Shown: positions 45,796-55,624, counted from the stretch's first letter. The stretch: DNA of 64,000 nt from Syntrophobacteraceae bacterium (GCA_018053185.1 JAGPLX010000007.1:1-64000); one strand, 5' to 3'. The notes: generated by a model not told the origin, from the sequence alone. Program-made: numbers and translations.

Positions 45796-45812
45796 CTGGC
45801 ACGCTCTTTGAT
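45796..45812 (+). promoter_or_regulatory. Probable sigma-54 promoter upstream of the receiver-UspA-TSUP gene run
   Basis: CTGGCACG (45796-45803), four bases, TTGAT (45808-45812) matches the -24 box exactly, but the -12 box reads GA in place of GC. It lies about 115 bases before the next coding start. The -24 match is strong; the -12 mismatch lowers confidence. Confidence 0.5.
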
Positions 45813-45927
45813 CAGATCGTTTCCCGAACTTCCAGCTTCTTTCGATACGCCTCTCGGCACGACCCGGGCGGCTCTCTTCCGGTGTCTTGTTCAGCCGGGA
45901 AATGGGTTGCAGGAGAGAGGAGTCTTC

Positions 45928-46344
45928 ATGACCGACCCCAACCGGAAAATCATCCTGATTCTGGATCCCGACCGGGACATGGGCGAGCTTTTCGCCCGGG
46001 CACTGGAGACCAGTCGCGAAAACAAATGCTATCTTGCATCGGAGGAAACCGAAGCCATGGCGCTTCTCAAGAAGATCATGTTCAGTCTCCTTCTGGCGGA
46101 CCTCGGTCTCCTGATGACCAATGATTTCGGCCTTTTTCGAAAGATCCGGCGATCCTTTCCCCACGTTCCCATCGTGGTGGGCGCCTTTCTTCACCAAAGG
46201 GACGATGTGCCCAGGGCCCTCGAGATGGGGGCCCTGGGCTATGTCATGAAACCCATCCAGATCGACGGGTTTCGGAGGAGGATGCGGCAGTTTCTTGTTC
46301 CCCTGAAAGGCGGGGAGTCGACTGAAATGTCCACCAAACGGTGA
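45928..46344 (+). CDS. Degenerate single-domain receiver protein 5
   Basis: The 138-residue protein has receiver layout, but with ILDPDRD in place of the usual VDDE pair and LLLADLGLLM around the acceptor, D58; the conserved threonine is replaced in VVGAFLHQ, while VMKP is kept. Signalling may be weak or phosphorylation-independent. AGGAG lies five bases before the ATG at 45928. It lies just downstream of the sigma-54-like site and opens the UspA-TSUP gene run. Confidence 0.75.
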   Translation: MTDPNRKIILILDPDRDMGELFARALETSRENKCYLASEETEAMALLKKIMFSLLLADLGLLMTNDFGLFRKIRRSFPHVPIVVGAFLHQRDDVPRALEMGALGYVMKPIQIDGFRRRMRQFLVPLKGGESTEMSTKR

Positions 46345-46551
46345 CACAGGTGTCTTTCTCCGGTTTCTCCCTGGGAGGTATGCACAAGCCTTGGGAAGGA
46401 GAAGTGCGCTTGTATAGTCTTTCACGACGTCACCCGTTCCAAGGGCTTCCGTTAGGCATACAACTTGCTGAGGGCTGTTCATCGGGAGATCGGTCCTGGT
46501 GCAGTGGTTGGAAGGTGAAAACAACGGGAAGCGGGTTAGGGGAGGAAGCAA

Positions 46552-46974
46552 ATGGCAAAAAAGGTACTGGTGCCGACGGACGGTTCGGAGCATTCCATGA
46601 AGGCGGTTCGAACGGCCCTGGAAATGGCGGAGTTGGGCATGGCCGAGGTGACCCTCATGGCGGTGGCTTATTACATCCGGGAGGACTTCGAGGAGATGCC
46701 GCCCAACGTTCAGGACAAGCTGGATTCCCAGGCGAGAAATGCCCTGCGTACGGCCAAAGCTCTGTTCGAAGAGAAAGGCATCCCGGTGGAGACTGTATTG
46801 GAGACCGGTTTTGTTCCCGCAAACAATATCATCGAACGGGCCGAAAAGGGGAAGTTTGACCTGATCGTGATGGGGAGCACGGGGATGACGGGTTTTCTGA
46901 AGCGTTTGCTCATCGGAAGCACCGCGTCCAAGGTGGTTTCCGCCGCCCCATGTACCGTGATGGTGGTTCGATGA
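46552..46974 (+). CDS. Universal stress protein (UspA family)
   Basis: The 140-residue protein has VLVPTDGSEHS at the N-terminus and the nucleotide-binding GSTGMTGFLKRLLIGSTAS motif (GX2GX9GS type) at the C-terminus, so it belongs to the ATP-binding branch. GGAGG precedes the start. It lies between the receiver gene and the DVU0150-like/TSUP genes. UspA proteins are often encoded next to transporters they regulate. Confidence 0.92.
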   Translation: MAKKVLVPTDGSEHSMKAVRTALEMAELGMAEVTLMAVAYYIREDFEEMPPNVQDKLDSQARNALRTAKALFEEKGIPVETVLETGFVPANNIIERAEKGKFDLIVMGSTGMTGFLKRLLIGSTASKVVSAAPCTVMVVR

Positions 46975-47029
46975 GTTGCATGAGATTGGAAAAAAACGGT
47001 TGGGGTTTGGAAAAGGGAGGAAAGGAAAA

Positions 47030-47326
47030 ATGATGGGAACCTGGAAGAAAGTGTTGAGCATCGTTGCCATGGTGAGCGTGCTTTTCCCGGGCCTTGCCGT
47101 GGCGGCCGCCGGTCCGGCGGCTCCGCTCGTCATTGTGGCCGATACTCGAAAGCTTAGCGGGATCATGGCCTGGTGGGCAAATCTCTACAACGAAAGTCAT
47201 CTGTATTTCACTATTCTTACCGTGATCCTCATCCCGCTCATCGGGGTGATCTTCGGTGTGGTTGCCGACCTCATCATGACCCATATCGGCATTGATCTCA
47301 AATCGAGAGATCTGGCCGAACATTGA
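47030..47326 (+). CDS. DVU0150-like small membrane protein
   Basis: The 98-residue protein has a signal-like helix (KVLSIVAMVSVLFPGLAVAAA), the segment ADTRKLSGIMAWWANLYNES and a second helix (FTILTVILIPLIGVIFGVVADL), ending HIGIDLKSRDLAEH. I recall this as a family annotated after Desulfovibrio vulgaris DVU0150, found next to TauE-like permeases; this is memory, not a search. AAAGGA precedes the ATG at 47030. It is probably a subunit or assembly factor of the TSUP transporter. Confidence 0.75.
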   Translation: MMGTWKKVLSIVAMVSVLFPGLAVAAAGPAAPLVIVADTRKLSGIMAWWANLYNESHLYFTILTVILIPLIGVIFGVVADLIMTHIGIDLKSRDLAEH

Positions 47327-47377
47327 TTCAGGATCCGGAACCGGGATGCTGCAAGCTGAAAAACAGGAGGAGAGGCC

Positions 47378-48451
47378 ATGGATTGGTTGTACATTCTGAT
47401 GCCCATCGCCGGAGTGAAGATTTTCTGGCCGGGCTTGATCATACTTGGAATCGGTGTGGGAATCATTGGAGGATTTTTTGGAATGGGGGGAGCCTGGATG
47501 GTGACCCCCGGTTTGAACATTCTCGGGTTTCCCATGGCATTTGCCATTGGAACAGACATCGCCCATATGGCGGGAAAGTCCCTCATCTCGACCATGCGTC
47601 ACGGGAAATTCGGCAACGTGGATTATCGCCTGGGATTGATCATGCTCATCGGGACCGTGGTGGGGTTCGAGCTCGGCGCCCAGATGGTCATGTGGCTCGA
47701 ACGGATTGGAAGTGTCGAGATCACGGTGCGGTATCTCTACCTGATCCTGCTGGCCTTTATCACCTGGATGGTGTTCAGCGACGTGGCCAAGCGCAGGAAA
47801 AAGGAACGGGAGGCCAAGGCCGCCGGAAGGGAAGTGGATAAGCAGGTCACGGGACTGGAATGGCACAAGACCTTCCACAAGATCAAGATCCCTCCCATGA
47901 TCCATCTCAAAACCGCGGGCATCTACTGCTCCGCCTGGCTTCCCATCGGGGTGAGCTTTTTCACGGGATGGTTGGCCGGTATCCTTGGAATAGGCGGAGG
48001 CCTCATTCGCATGCCGTCCCTCATCTACATCATCGGGTGTCCGACCCATGTCGCCGTGGGAACCGACCTCTTTGAGGTCATGATCTCCGGGCTTTACGGC
48101 GCCGCAACCTATACGTACAAGGGGCGAACCGAACTGGTCGCAGCCATCATCATGCTGGTGGGGGCCTCCATCGGCGCACAGATTGGAACGGTGGCCACCA
48201 AGTACATCAAGGGTTACGGCATTCGCATCGCCTTTGGTCTCGCCGTAATAGGATGTGCCGTTTCCATCATCCTGAAGCTGCTATCCATGTATTTCCCCGC
48301 AAAGAAACCTTTTTTCGATGCCTCGGCCACTTTCTTCGTCCTGGCGGTGGTGGCGGCTCTTTCCATCTACATCGCCGTGCGAATGTTCCAGGGTGCCAAG
48401 GCGGAGGTTGCCGCCAAGAAGGCGGCGATGTCCAAGACCAATCTCGGCTGA
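47378..48451 (+). CDS. TSUP/TauE-SafE-family anion permease 1
   Basis: The 357-residue membrane protein has two repeats of the family motif: GIIGGFFGMGGAWMVTPGLNI near residue 30 and GILGIGGGLIRMPSLIYI in the second half, with about eight helices and a cytoplasmic loop rich in charged residues (AKRRKKEREAKAAG). TauE/SafE proteins export sulfite, sulfonates or related anions. In sulfate reducers members of this group are thought to handle sulfur oxyanions, which fits this host, but no substrate is proved. AGGAGG seven bases before the ATG supports the start. Confidence 0.9.
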   Translation: MDWLYILMPIAGVKIFWPGLIILGIGVGIIGGFFGMGGAWMVTPGLNILGFPMAFAIGTDIAHMAGKSLISTMRHGKFGNVDYRLGLIMLIGTVVGFELGAQMVMWLERIGSVEITVRYLYLILLAFITWMVFSDVAKRRKKEREAKAAGREVDKQVTGLEWHKTFHKIKIPPMIHLKTAGIYCSAWLPIGVSFFTGWLAGILGIGGGLIRMPSLIYIIGCPTHVAVGTDLFEVMISGLYGAATYTYKGRTELVAAIIMLVGASIGAQIGTVATKYIKGYGIRIAFGLAVIGCAVSIILKLLSMYFPAKKPFFDASATFFVLAVVAALSIYIAVRMFQGAKAEVAAKKAAMSKTNLG

Positions 48452-48610
48452 AGGGTGATATGGGGACTTTTCGGGGTTGGGCATGGTTCTTGGGGGGGTC
48501 GGCTGGATCCGCACCCCCCCCGGCAGCCATTCCCAGAGACCACGAAGCAGGTTTGGGGGATAGTGAAGAGCACAGCCGGGAACAACCGGCTCAACCAATG
48601 GGAGATGAAA

Positions 48611-49207
48611 ATGGGAAAGAATCGACACTGGGTTGCAGCGTGGCTCATGATTCTCTGCCCGGCCTTCCTGGCGGGTTGCGGCGAATATGGGAAAGTGGAC
48701 CAGGGAAGGGTCATCAAGTTCGACAAGGACAAGAGACTGGTGACCATCATTCGGGATGTCAGGGGTGATTCTCAGAACCCGGACTACAGCCATCTGCCGC
48801 CGGTCACTTATGAGCTTCCGAAAAATCCGGAGGATGTGGGTGCCGATCCCAAAGCGGGCCTGATGATGAAGCTGGATACCAGGAACAAAGAGATCGTGAT
48901 CTTCGATCCGACCGCCGGGAATTTCAAGACCATTCGTTACACTCTGCTGGATCAGAAGGAAAACGTCGCAAAGGACGATCCTCTCGTCAAGGATAAGAAG
49001 TTCCCCCAGGTGGATCGGGAGAAGAAGACCATCACCATCTACTCCGCAAAGCAGAAGACTCTTGTCACCTTTTCCGTCCCCGACGAGTTTTTCTCCTTGC
49101 CGGACAACGCCTGGGATGAAGGGGACGAAGCTCGATTCTATTACAAGGAAGAAGGGAAGGCTCTTCGTTTCATGAATGTCAGCAAGACGGACATTTTCAA
49201 AAAATAG
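48611..49207 (+). CDS. DUF4881-like lipoprotein
   Basis: The 198-residue precursor has a lipobox FLAGC and then GEYGKVDQGRVIKFDKDK, PDYSHLPPVTYELP and a KTITIYSAKQKTLVTFSVPDE section. I recall this as the DUF4881 family found near TSUP permeases in Desulfobacterota. The ATG at 48611 has GGGAG six bases upstream; an ATG two codons earlier is less likely. Function is not known; the periplasmic placement suggests a sensor or accessory role for the transporter. Confidence 0.7.
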   Translation: MGKNRHWVAAWLMILCPAFLAGCGEYGKVDQGRVIKFDKDKRLVTIIRDVRGDSQNPDYSHLPPVTYELPKNPEDVGADPKAGLMMKLDTRNKEIVIFDPTAGNFKTIRYTLLDQKENVAKDDPLVKDKKFPQVDREKKTITIYSAKQKTLVTFSVPDEFFSLPDNAWDEGDEARFYYKEEGKALRFMNVSKTDIFKK

Positions 49208-49315
49208 GCAGGCATGACAGGGGATGGAACCAGGGGGGGAGGGGATTACCCGGTTTTGCGAGGAAAGGCGGCGGATCCCCCCGGGTTCCGGAGACAAAAC
49301 CCATTGAAATTGCTC

Positions 49316-50167
49316 ATGGTTTCTCAAATGGATGAAGCTCTAGCACGAAGGTGGAGAGGTAGAATCGGAAAAATTGGTGCGCTGATTTGCACAGTCTTCC
49401 TCCTGGCTGTTCTCGATGGACTCGTGGGCAGGTTTCGAGACCCGTCCCATGAATATTCGGTCCTTTCCGGAGAATCACTCCGGCTCACGGGTCCCCTGCG
49501 GGAGGATGTGCCCGACATTGGGGGCCTGGCCTACGAATCGGGCACAGAGGGGATTCGACTGACTTTCGAGGCAATCCAACCGAGTTTCTGGTACGGCAAC
49601 GCGCTCTGGCGCGGGGTCCTGGAGGTGGATTCGGGGGTATCCCCCGGAGCCTATACGCTCAGGGTTGTCGCCAGGGGGAATCCCGCCGTGGTGCTCAGCC
49701 CGATCCTCCGTGTGGTTGTCCACGCAGATGTTCCCAGTTACCGGCTCCGTTCCAAGTCCCTGTTCCTTCGATACCTGAACATTTCTCCATGGTGGGTGGC
49801 GGTTTTCGCCCTGCCCCTTGTATGCAGTTTCTTTTGTGCTATTCTAATACTGTCACGCCATGTCGATCGTTTCCTCGCTCGAGAAGGAAAAGCTGAAATC
49901 TATCGAGTGTTGGGCGACCCCCCTCAATTCGAGATTACTTTTGGGTTGGGCACTGCGCACGGGATTTCCCGGGGGATGGAGCTTTCCGTGCTGGATTTCC
50001 GGGGCATTCCCGTCGGGATGGTGCAAGTACGGGAGGTTTCGCTGAACGATGCGGTGGGCATGGTTTCCACCATGGCGGAGGTAAAACCTGGATTCCTTGT
50101 CCACGCATCCCAGGGGACCCCCCAAAGGTCTGAACATGATCCCGGACACCAAGGACTCATCCGCTAG
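49316..50167 (+). CDS. Two-helix membrane protein of unknown function in the TSUP operon
   Basis: The 283-residue protein has a helix near the N-terminus (GALICTVFLLAVLDGLV), a periplasmic beta-rich domain (YSVLSGESLRLTGPL, GVSPGAYTLRVVARG), a second helix (WWVAVFALPLVCSFFCAILI) and a cytoplasmic end (FEITFGLGTAHGISRGMELS). I do not recognise the family. It sits between the lipoprotein and a kinase whose start overlaps its last 32 bases, so it may be a sensor partner for that kinase. The start codon is uncertain. Confidence 0.6.
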   Translation: MVSQMDEALARRWRGRIGKIGALICTVFLLAVLDGLVGRFRDPSHEYSVLSGESLRLTGPLREDVPDIGGLAYESGTEGIRLTFEAIQPSFWYGNALWRGVLEVDSGVSPGAYTLRVVARGNPAVVLSPILRVVVHADVPSYRLRSKSLFLRYLNISPWWVAVFALPLVCSFFCAILILSRHVDRFLAREGKAEIYRVLGDPPQFEITFGLGTAHGISRGMELSVLDFRGIPVGMVQVREVSLNDAVGMVSTMAEVKPGFLVHASQGTPQRSEHDPGHQGLIR

Positions 50168-51920
50168 ACCGGATGCCGTCAATAGTCTTCCCAAGGAAAC
50201 CTATTCCAGGCTCTACTTTCGTTTTGTCCTTCTGACCCTTCTGTGCTCCGTCGTCCCTCTCATCCTCGTCGGATGGGGTATCTACACCTACTATTCACGG
50301 TTCGGATATTCTCGCATGGTCGAGGATCTTCTGAGCAAAGTGGAATCTCATCGCAAGATCGTCGAGCTGTTTCTCAAGGAACGGGTTTCCACCTTGCAGC
50401 TCCTTTCTCAGAGCCATTCTCTCGAGCATCTGAGCCTGCGGGAAAACCTGGAGAGGATTTTCGAGATTTCCTGCAGGGAGGGATCTTACTTCACCGATCT
50501 GGGGGTCCTCAACGACAAGGGAAGGCACCTGGCCTATGTGGGTCCGTACGATCTCATGGCCAATGACTACTCTGGTACCTTTTGGTTCAAGGAGGTCATG
50601 GAAAAGGGTGTCTATATCAGCGACATGTTCCTCGGGTTTCGCAAAGTTCCTCATTTCATCATCGTCGTGGCCCGCACGGAAGGGGACCGCAAGTGGCTTT
50701 TGCGGGCTACCATCTACAACGAGTTCTTGAGCGCCCTTTTCGGCAATGTGCGGATCGGCCGGACGGGGGATGTCTTTCTCCTGAACTCCGAGGGAGTCTA
50801 CCAGACGACTCCCCGTTCCGGCGGCTTGCTCATGGGACAGGCGCCCCTGCCCATGCACCTGTTTCGTGAGGAGAGCGGAGTCGAGGTCCTGACGGGAACC
50901 GCCCTGGGGGAAGAGGATTCTTCCCCGCGGCTGGTGGTGGCTTATTCCTGGATGAAAGATCCCAAGTGGGTGTTGGTGGTTCGCCAGGATTATGCCGAGG
51001 CGTTTCGCGAGGTCAATCATGCCAACATCGCTTCCCTTGTCTTTCTTGCGCTGAGCGCCCTGGCCATCCTGGTGGTGTCCCTCATCACCACGCGGCACAT
51101 GATCAAGGTGATCCGAAAACGGGATGAAGAGGCCGATCAATTGAACAAACAGCTGTATCAGGCCTGCAAGCTTGCGTCGGTGGGGGAGCTGGCATCCGGC
51201 GTAGCCCATGAGATCAACAATCCCTTGGCCATCATTTTGACGGAAGCCCAGGTCATACGGGACGTGGAAGAGGATACCGCCAACCTGGACATCGAGTTCA
51301 AATCCCAGTTGGATGAATCCCTCGACCAGATCGAAACCCAGGTGCAACGATGCAATCTCATCACCCGGAATCTTCTTCGATTTTCCCGCCGGACCAGGTC
51401 TCTCATCGAGAGGGTCGATCTCAACCGGTTCCTCCAGGAAGTGATCGATCTGATGCACAAAAAGGCGCAAACCAGCGGCATCCAGCTTTCAGGAAATTTC
51501 GAGGAAAACCTTCCGCCGCTCCAGTCCGATCCGTCTCAGCTTCAGCAGGTCTTTTTGAACCTCATCAACAACGCCATCGAGGCCCACGACGGCAAGCCCT
51601 ATGGGACGGTTCGAATCACCACGCGGACGCACCCGGAACGGGAGGGGGCGGAAATCATTGTGGCGGACACCGGCGCGGGTATCACCCGGGAAAACATCGA
51701 AAAGATCTTTGATCCCTTCTTCACCACCAAGCCGGTAGGCAAGGGTACGGGGCTGGGTTTGTCCATCTCCTACGGCATCGTTCAACGGCTCGGAGGGAAC
51801 ATCTCCGTTCGAAGCGAGGTGGGCAAGGGTACGGAATTCATCCTATTTCTTCCTTTCAGGCTTCCCAGGGATGTCGAGGATGGGTTGGAAAATGCCGGCA
51901 CAGGGGGCTCCAATGCCTAG
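50136..51920 (+). CDS. Membrane sensor histidine kinase 4 (Cache-type sensor)
   Basis: The 594-residue kinase has TM1 (about 31-53), a Cache-type periplasmic domain ([35 protein letters not shown]), TM2 (about 297-319), HisKA with H358 in [12 protein letters not shown] and HATPase ([30 protein letters not shown]). Its periplasmic motif is close to kinase 1 ([16 protein letters not shown]), so both may bind related ligands. AAGG seven bases upstream supports the start at 50136. Two receiver genes follow. Confidence 0.9.
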   Translation: MIPDTKDSSARPDAVNSLPKETYSRLYFRFVLLTLLCSVVPLILVGWGIYTYYSRFGYSRMVEDLLSKVESHRKIVELFLKERVSTLQLLSQSHSLEHLSLRENLERIFEISCREGSYFTDLGVLNDKGRHLAYVGPYDLMANDYSGTFWFKEVMEKGVYISDMFLGFRKVPHFIIVVARTEGDRKWLLRATIYNEFLSALFGNVRIGRTGDVFLLNSEGVYQTTPRSGGLLMGQAPLPMHLFREESGVEVLTGTALGEEDSSPRLVVAYSWMKDPKWVLVVRQDYAEAFREVNHANIASLVFLALSALAILVVSLITTRHMIKVIRKRDEEADQLNKQLYQACKLASVGELASGVAHEINNPLAIILTEAQVIRDVEEDTANLDIEFKSQLDESLDQIETQVQRCNLITRNLLRFSRRTRSLIERVDLNRFLQEVIDLMHKKAQTSGIQLSGNFEENLPPLQSDPSQLQQVFLNLINNAIEAHDGKPYGTVRITTRTHPEREGAEIIVADTGAGITRENIEKIFDPFFTTKPVGKGTGLGLSISYGIVQRLGGNISVRSEVGKGTEFILFLPFRLPRDVEDGLENAGTGGSNA

Positions 51921-52314
51921 AGTAAAGATCCTCCTGGTGGACGACGAGGTGACCTTCGCCAACAACATGTCCAAGCTTCTGGCCAAGCGGGGATATGAGG
52001 TCGCTGTAGTCCATACGGGAGAGGAGGCGCTGCGGAAAGTCGAAGAAGACGAGGTCGATGTAGTGATTCTCGATTTGAAGATGCCGGGCATGGGAGGATT
52101 GGATACCCTGAAGATCCTCAAAAAGCGAAAACCTCTCATCGAGGTGATCATTCTGACCGGTCACGGCTCGGTGGATTCGGCCGTGGACGGCATGCACCTC
52201 GGAGCGTTTGACTACGTAACCAAACCCGTCTATGTTGAGGACCTCAACGAGAAGGTTCGTCAGGCGCACCAACGAAAGATGATCCAGGAAGGGAAGGGGA
52301 CGGGAGATGGTTAA
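51913..52314 (+). CDS. Single-domain response regulator 6
   Basis: A 133-residue receiver: LLVDDEV, phospho-acceptor D54 in VILDLKMPGMGG, ILTGHGS and YVTKPVY. It overlaps the kinase stop by eight bases, so it is the likely cognate partner of kinase 4. No output domain is present. Confidence 0.87.
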   Translation: MPRVKILLVDDEVTFANNMSKLLAKRGYEVAVVHTGEEALRKVEEDEVDVVILDLKMPGMGGLDTLKILKKRKPLIEVIILTGHGSVDSAVDGMHLGAFDYVTKPVYVEDLNEKVRQAHQRKMIQEGKGTGDG

Positions 52315-52364
52315 CAGACTCCGGTCCCGAGTCCCTCTGCCGCCCAAAGGAGCCGGTTCCTCCC

Positions 52365-52820
52365 ATGCCTCAGCCCATTCGTGTCCTGCTGATCGATGAT
52401 GAAGAGATTTTCGTCCAGTCGCTCACCAAAGTTCTGAAGCGGAGAGGAATGGTGGTGGAAAGCGCGGGAAGCGGAACTTTGGGGCTCGAATTGCTCTCGC
52501 GGCAGGATTTTGACGTTGTGGTCCTGGATGTTCGCATGCCCGGCATGGACGGGCTGGAGACTTTAAAAGCCATACGAGACCGTGGTGAATCTACTCCCGT
52601 GCTGATTCTCTCGGGACATATCGAGTTGGGCCAGGTGTCCCGGGCACTTCGGGAAGGGGCTGCGGAAATCCTCCTGAAACCCTGTCCCGTGGATGTGCTC
52701 ACTTCGGCCATTGAAAACGCATACGAACGCAAGGTGTTCGCCGAAGACGTGGAAAAAAACGGCGGTGAACCAGGGGAAAGGAACCCGGGACCCCAGGCGG
52801 ATCGCCACGGGACGAAGTGA
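52365..52820 (+). CDS. Single-domain response regulator 7
   Basis: The 151-residue receiver has LLIDDEE, phospho-acceptor D55 in VVLDVRMPGMDGLET, ILSGHIE (serine in place of threonine) and LLKPCPVD, with a charged, disordered tail. AAAGGAG occurs upstream of the ATG. It diverges more from the other receivers and faces a PEP-synthase-like gene at its 3' end. Confidence 0.85.
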   Translation: MPQPIRVLLIDDEEIFVQSLTKVLKRRGMVVESAGSGTLGLELLSRQDFDVVVLDVRMPGMDGLETLKAIRDRGESTPVLILSGHIELGQVSRALREGAAEILLKPCPVDVLTSAIENAYERKVFAEDVEKNGGEPGERNPGPQADRHGTK

Positions 52821-52888
52821 CCCGAGAGCTAAGTCGGGGCGAGACCCACCGATCCGGCACCGCAGCTCCTCGATCCGCCCGGCCGCCT

Positions 52889-55624
52889 CTATTTTTCCAG
52901 ATTCGGTCCGGGATCATCCGGGTTGTCGAGTTCGGGGCCGTGCCCCCTTCCTACCTGTTCCAATCCGTAGTCCCCCCGCAAAAAGGCTTCCACAAAGACT
53001 CGTACCGAATCGTCGCCGGCCATGGCCGCATCCATCTGGCGGAAGAATTGGAGCAGGGAGCCCAACATTTCGAGATGTCGGAGCAGCTGCTCCCGTGGGG
53101 CTTTGCTCAGTCGCGCATTGACCATGTCGTGGGTCAGCTTTACCGAAAACCCGTACTCCTTCAGAATCTCGGCGATAGCGCGGGTTCTTCGGACCCGGCG
53201 CACGTAGTCCGCAGCACCTCCCTTGAACACCAGAGTGATGTAGTTTTTGTTGGTCGTGTTGCCGCAGTAAGTGTCCACCACACTGAAATGATATCCCACT
53301 CGAGCCGTATAGTTCACATAGTTGTCCGAGATGAGGGCATAGCATGGGGCGCGAAAGGTCGAATCCTGTTCGGGGCTTGTGAGGGCATGTTGCATCATCA
53401 CCGAAAACAGGCCGCCCAGATCCATACTCCTGGGACCGAATCGGGGGATCTTTTTGTGAAACATTCCCTTGAGCAAGGCCGAAAAGGGGGCGGAGGCGAC
53501 CTGGGACGGCTTGACCTTGCGGTCCTTGGGAAAGCTCTTCAGACCTCCTCCCAAATCGATGATGTAGAGGTCCACGGGCAGGAAGACGTCCAGTTGAAAA
53601 CTGGCTCCACGCAAATCTCCCACCTTGTCTCCCAACTGGAACATCTCCTGGTAGGACTTTTCGTGGACAAACCTGGCAACATCATGGGGTGTTCGACAAT
53701 GTTCCGGTGAGAACGTCGGCGAGGCCGGATCCGTCAGGTTCAAGGGGGCCACCAGTTCCACCACCTTCTTCAGCTGCCGATATCCGGGCGTATGCAGGCG
53801 GTGGGAACCGATTTCCTTCTCCCAGGCTTCGTCCGATTCCCCCTTGAGTAAACTCGGGACCTCACCCAGGTAGACGAGCCTGCTGCCTGCGTCCACGGTA
53901 ATGACGGCGCCGCGGGGAATGGATTGGTAAGCCTTGCCCGTATTGAGGAGGGTGGGGATTCGAAACTCCCTTGCCAGAGTGGCCATGTGTCCGGTGGTAC
54001 TTCCTGCATCGGTGACGATGGCCCGTGCCCGGGTCATGAGGCGAACAAACCTGGGAGAGGAACGCCGGGCGATAAGGATCCCGCCCTCGGGAAAGGTGTC
54101 GATATCTTCGTCATCGGTCATGTGAACGGCAGGACCCGATGAGGCTCCCGGGCAACCCACCTCTCCCCCTTCGAGAAGCACGGGAAACCCGGCAATCGGC
54201 TCGACTCTCCGGGCGGGTTGCGCTGCCAGCAGCAAGGGTCGGGACTGGAGGAGGAAGATTCGTCGATCGGCATCCATGGCCCATTCCATGTCCTGGGTGC
54301 AGCCGAAATGGGCTTCGACCTTCAGTGCCCAGGATGCCAGTCGAGCGGCTTCCTCGTCCGTCAGGATCGGTTGGGCGGCCAGAGAGGGTGGGACCTCCTC
54401 TTCCCGAATCCCTTGCCCCGGAACCATCCGCAGCTGTAGGTCCTGGGTCGAGGGAGTGCGAAGGATTCCGCCTTCAGCCCCTCCTCGAGGAACACGGAGG
54501 ATCTCCGGGGAAGTCCTGCCGTCCACAAGTACGACCCCCAGTCCACGGACGGCCTGGATAAGCACCTGGTTCGAGTCGGGGTGGCTCGGGTCCCTGGAAA
54601 ACACTACCCCCCCGGCCACGGCCTCGACCATCTCCACAAACCCAACCCCCATCTGGGCCGATTCTCCCGGGATTCCGTGAAGAAGGCGATAAGACAAGGC
54701 CTCGGGAGAGTAAAGGCTGGCAACGACCTGGTGATATGCCTGGCAGAGGTTGTCCCTCGAGACGTTCAGGAGGGAAAGAAACTGTCCCGCGAAGGAAAAG
54801 TCACTGTCCTCGCCCACGGCACTGGACCGGACAGCCATGAGGGGTTCCCGCCCCGTCCTTCGAACCAACCGGTCGTATCCATCGAGAATTTCCCGGCACA
54901 GGGCGGGAGGGACCTTGATCTCCATAAGTCGCTGCTGGAGCGCCCTGCTCACCTCGAGCACGTCCTCCTGGGATTCGAACTCCATGTGCTTATCCTGAAC
55001 CCAGGAACGAATGCCTCCTTCTTCCACCAGGAGACGATAGGCCTCGGTGGTGACGGCAAAACCCTCCGGCGTCGGCAATCTGAGAACATTGGCCAGTTCG
55101 CCGAAATTGGCCATCTTCCCCCCCACCCAATCCCCCTGGGAGCCGTCGATCTCGTGAAGGTCCGTCACCAGCATCCCCGGCCCGGAAGAGGACTCCTCCT
55201 CGACCGCCCGGGTCAGACGATCCGAGATCTCTTCCTCCACCTGTCGCAAGGCTTCATACCGGTTTCCCGAAATTACGTTGATGCTCTCCACCATGGCATG
55301 AGTATCGGCCAGGATGCGCACCACCTTCCGCTTGATGAAGGATCGATCGATGTAGTCCCGACCACTGAGTTTTTGCTCGAGATCCCCTATAGTCTCGAGG
55401 AGGCTGTTGTTGGCTGAGAGAAGCTTGCGGAATTCCGTGTGGTAGAGCCTCAAGCGGGCGAGCTGCCGTTCGTGGTCGATATGCCGGTCCTCGCTGCGAA
55501 GTCCGATGATTTCAAGGAAGGTCAAAAAGTTCCGCCAGATACGCTTCCCCTTGCCTTCAGTCGGTGTGCAGTCGTTGGGGGAAACAGTTGTCCGCGGGAC
55601 GTCCGGTTCGTTTGTCGAGATCAT
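52889..55624 (-). CDS. PEP-synthase-like protein with novel C-terminal domain, copy 1
   Basis: The 911-residue protein has an N-terminal helical region (50-140), an ATP-grasp pyruvate-binding domain with GGKMANFGE (168-176) and AVRSSAVGEDSDFSFAGQ (264-281), and a swivelling phospho-histidine domain with GSTTGHMATLAREF (H546). The expected C-terminal PEP/pyruvate barrel is absent. In its place there is a domain from about residue 620 marked by FSPEHCRTPHDVARFVHEKS and IDLGGGL. It therefore probably makes a phosphorylated or pyrophosphorylated intermediate, but the final acceptor is unknown. It converges with regulator 7. Confidence 0.82.
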   Translation of the reverse strand: MISTNEPDVPRTTVSPNDCTPTEGKGKRIWRNFLTFLEIIGLRSEDRHIDHERQLARLRLYHTEFRKLLSANNSLLETIGDLEQKLSGRDYIDRSFIKRKVVRILADTHAMVESINVISGNRYEALRQVEEEISDRLTRAVEEESSSGPGMLVTDLHEIDGSQGDWVGGKMANFGELANVLRLPTPEGFAVTTEAYRLLVEEGGIRSWVQDKHMEFESQEDVLEVSRALQQRLMEIKVPPALCREILDGYDRLVRRTGREPLMAVRSSAVGEDSDFSFAGQFLSLLNVSRDNLCQAYHQVVASLYSPEALSYRLLHGIPGESAQMGVGFVEMVEAVAGGVVFSRDPSHPDSNQVLIQAVRGLGVVLVDGRTSPEILRVPRGGAEGGILRTPSTQDLQLRMVPGQGIREEEVPPSLAAQPILTDEEAARLASWALKVEAHFGCTQDMEWAMDADRRIFLLQSRPLLLAAQPARRVEPIAGFPVLLEGGEVGCPGASSGPAVHMTDDEDIDTFPEGGILIARRSSPRFVRLMTRARAIVTDAGSTTGHMATLAREFRIPTLLNTGKAYQSIPRGAVITVDAGSRLVYLGEVPSLLKGESDEAWEKEIGSHRLHTPGYRQLKKVVELVAPLNLTDPASPTFSPEHCRTPHDVARFVHEKSYQEMFQLGDKVGDLRGASFQLDVFLPVDLYIIDLGGGLKSFPKDRKVKPSQVASAPFSALLKGMFHKKIPRFGPRSMDLGGLFSVMMQHALTSPEQDSTFRAPCYALISDNYVNYTARVGYHFSVVDTYCGNTTNKNYITLVFKGGAADYVRRVRRTRAIAEILKEYGFSVKLTHDMVNARLSKAPREQLLRHLEMLGSLLQFFRQMDAAMAGDDSVRVFVEAFLRGDYGLEQVGRGHGPELDNPDDPGPNLEK

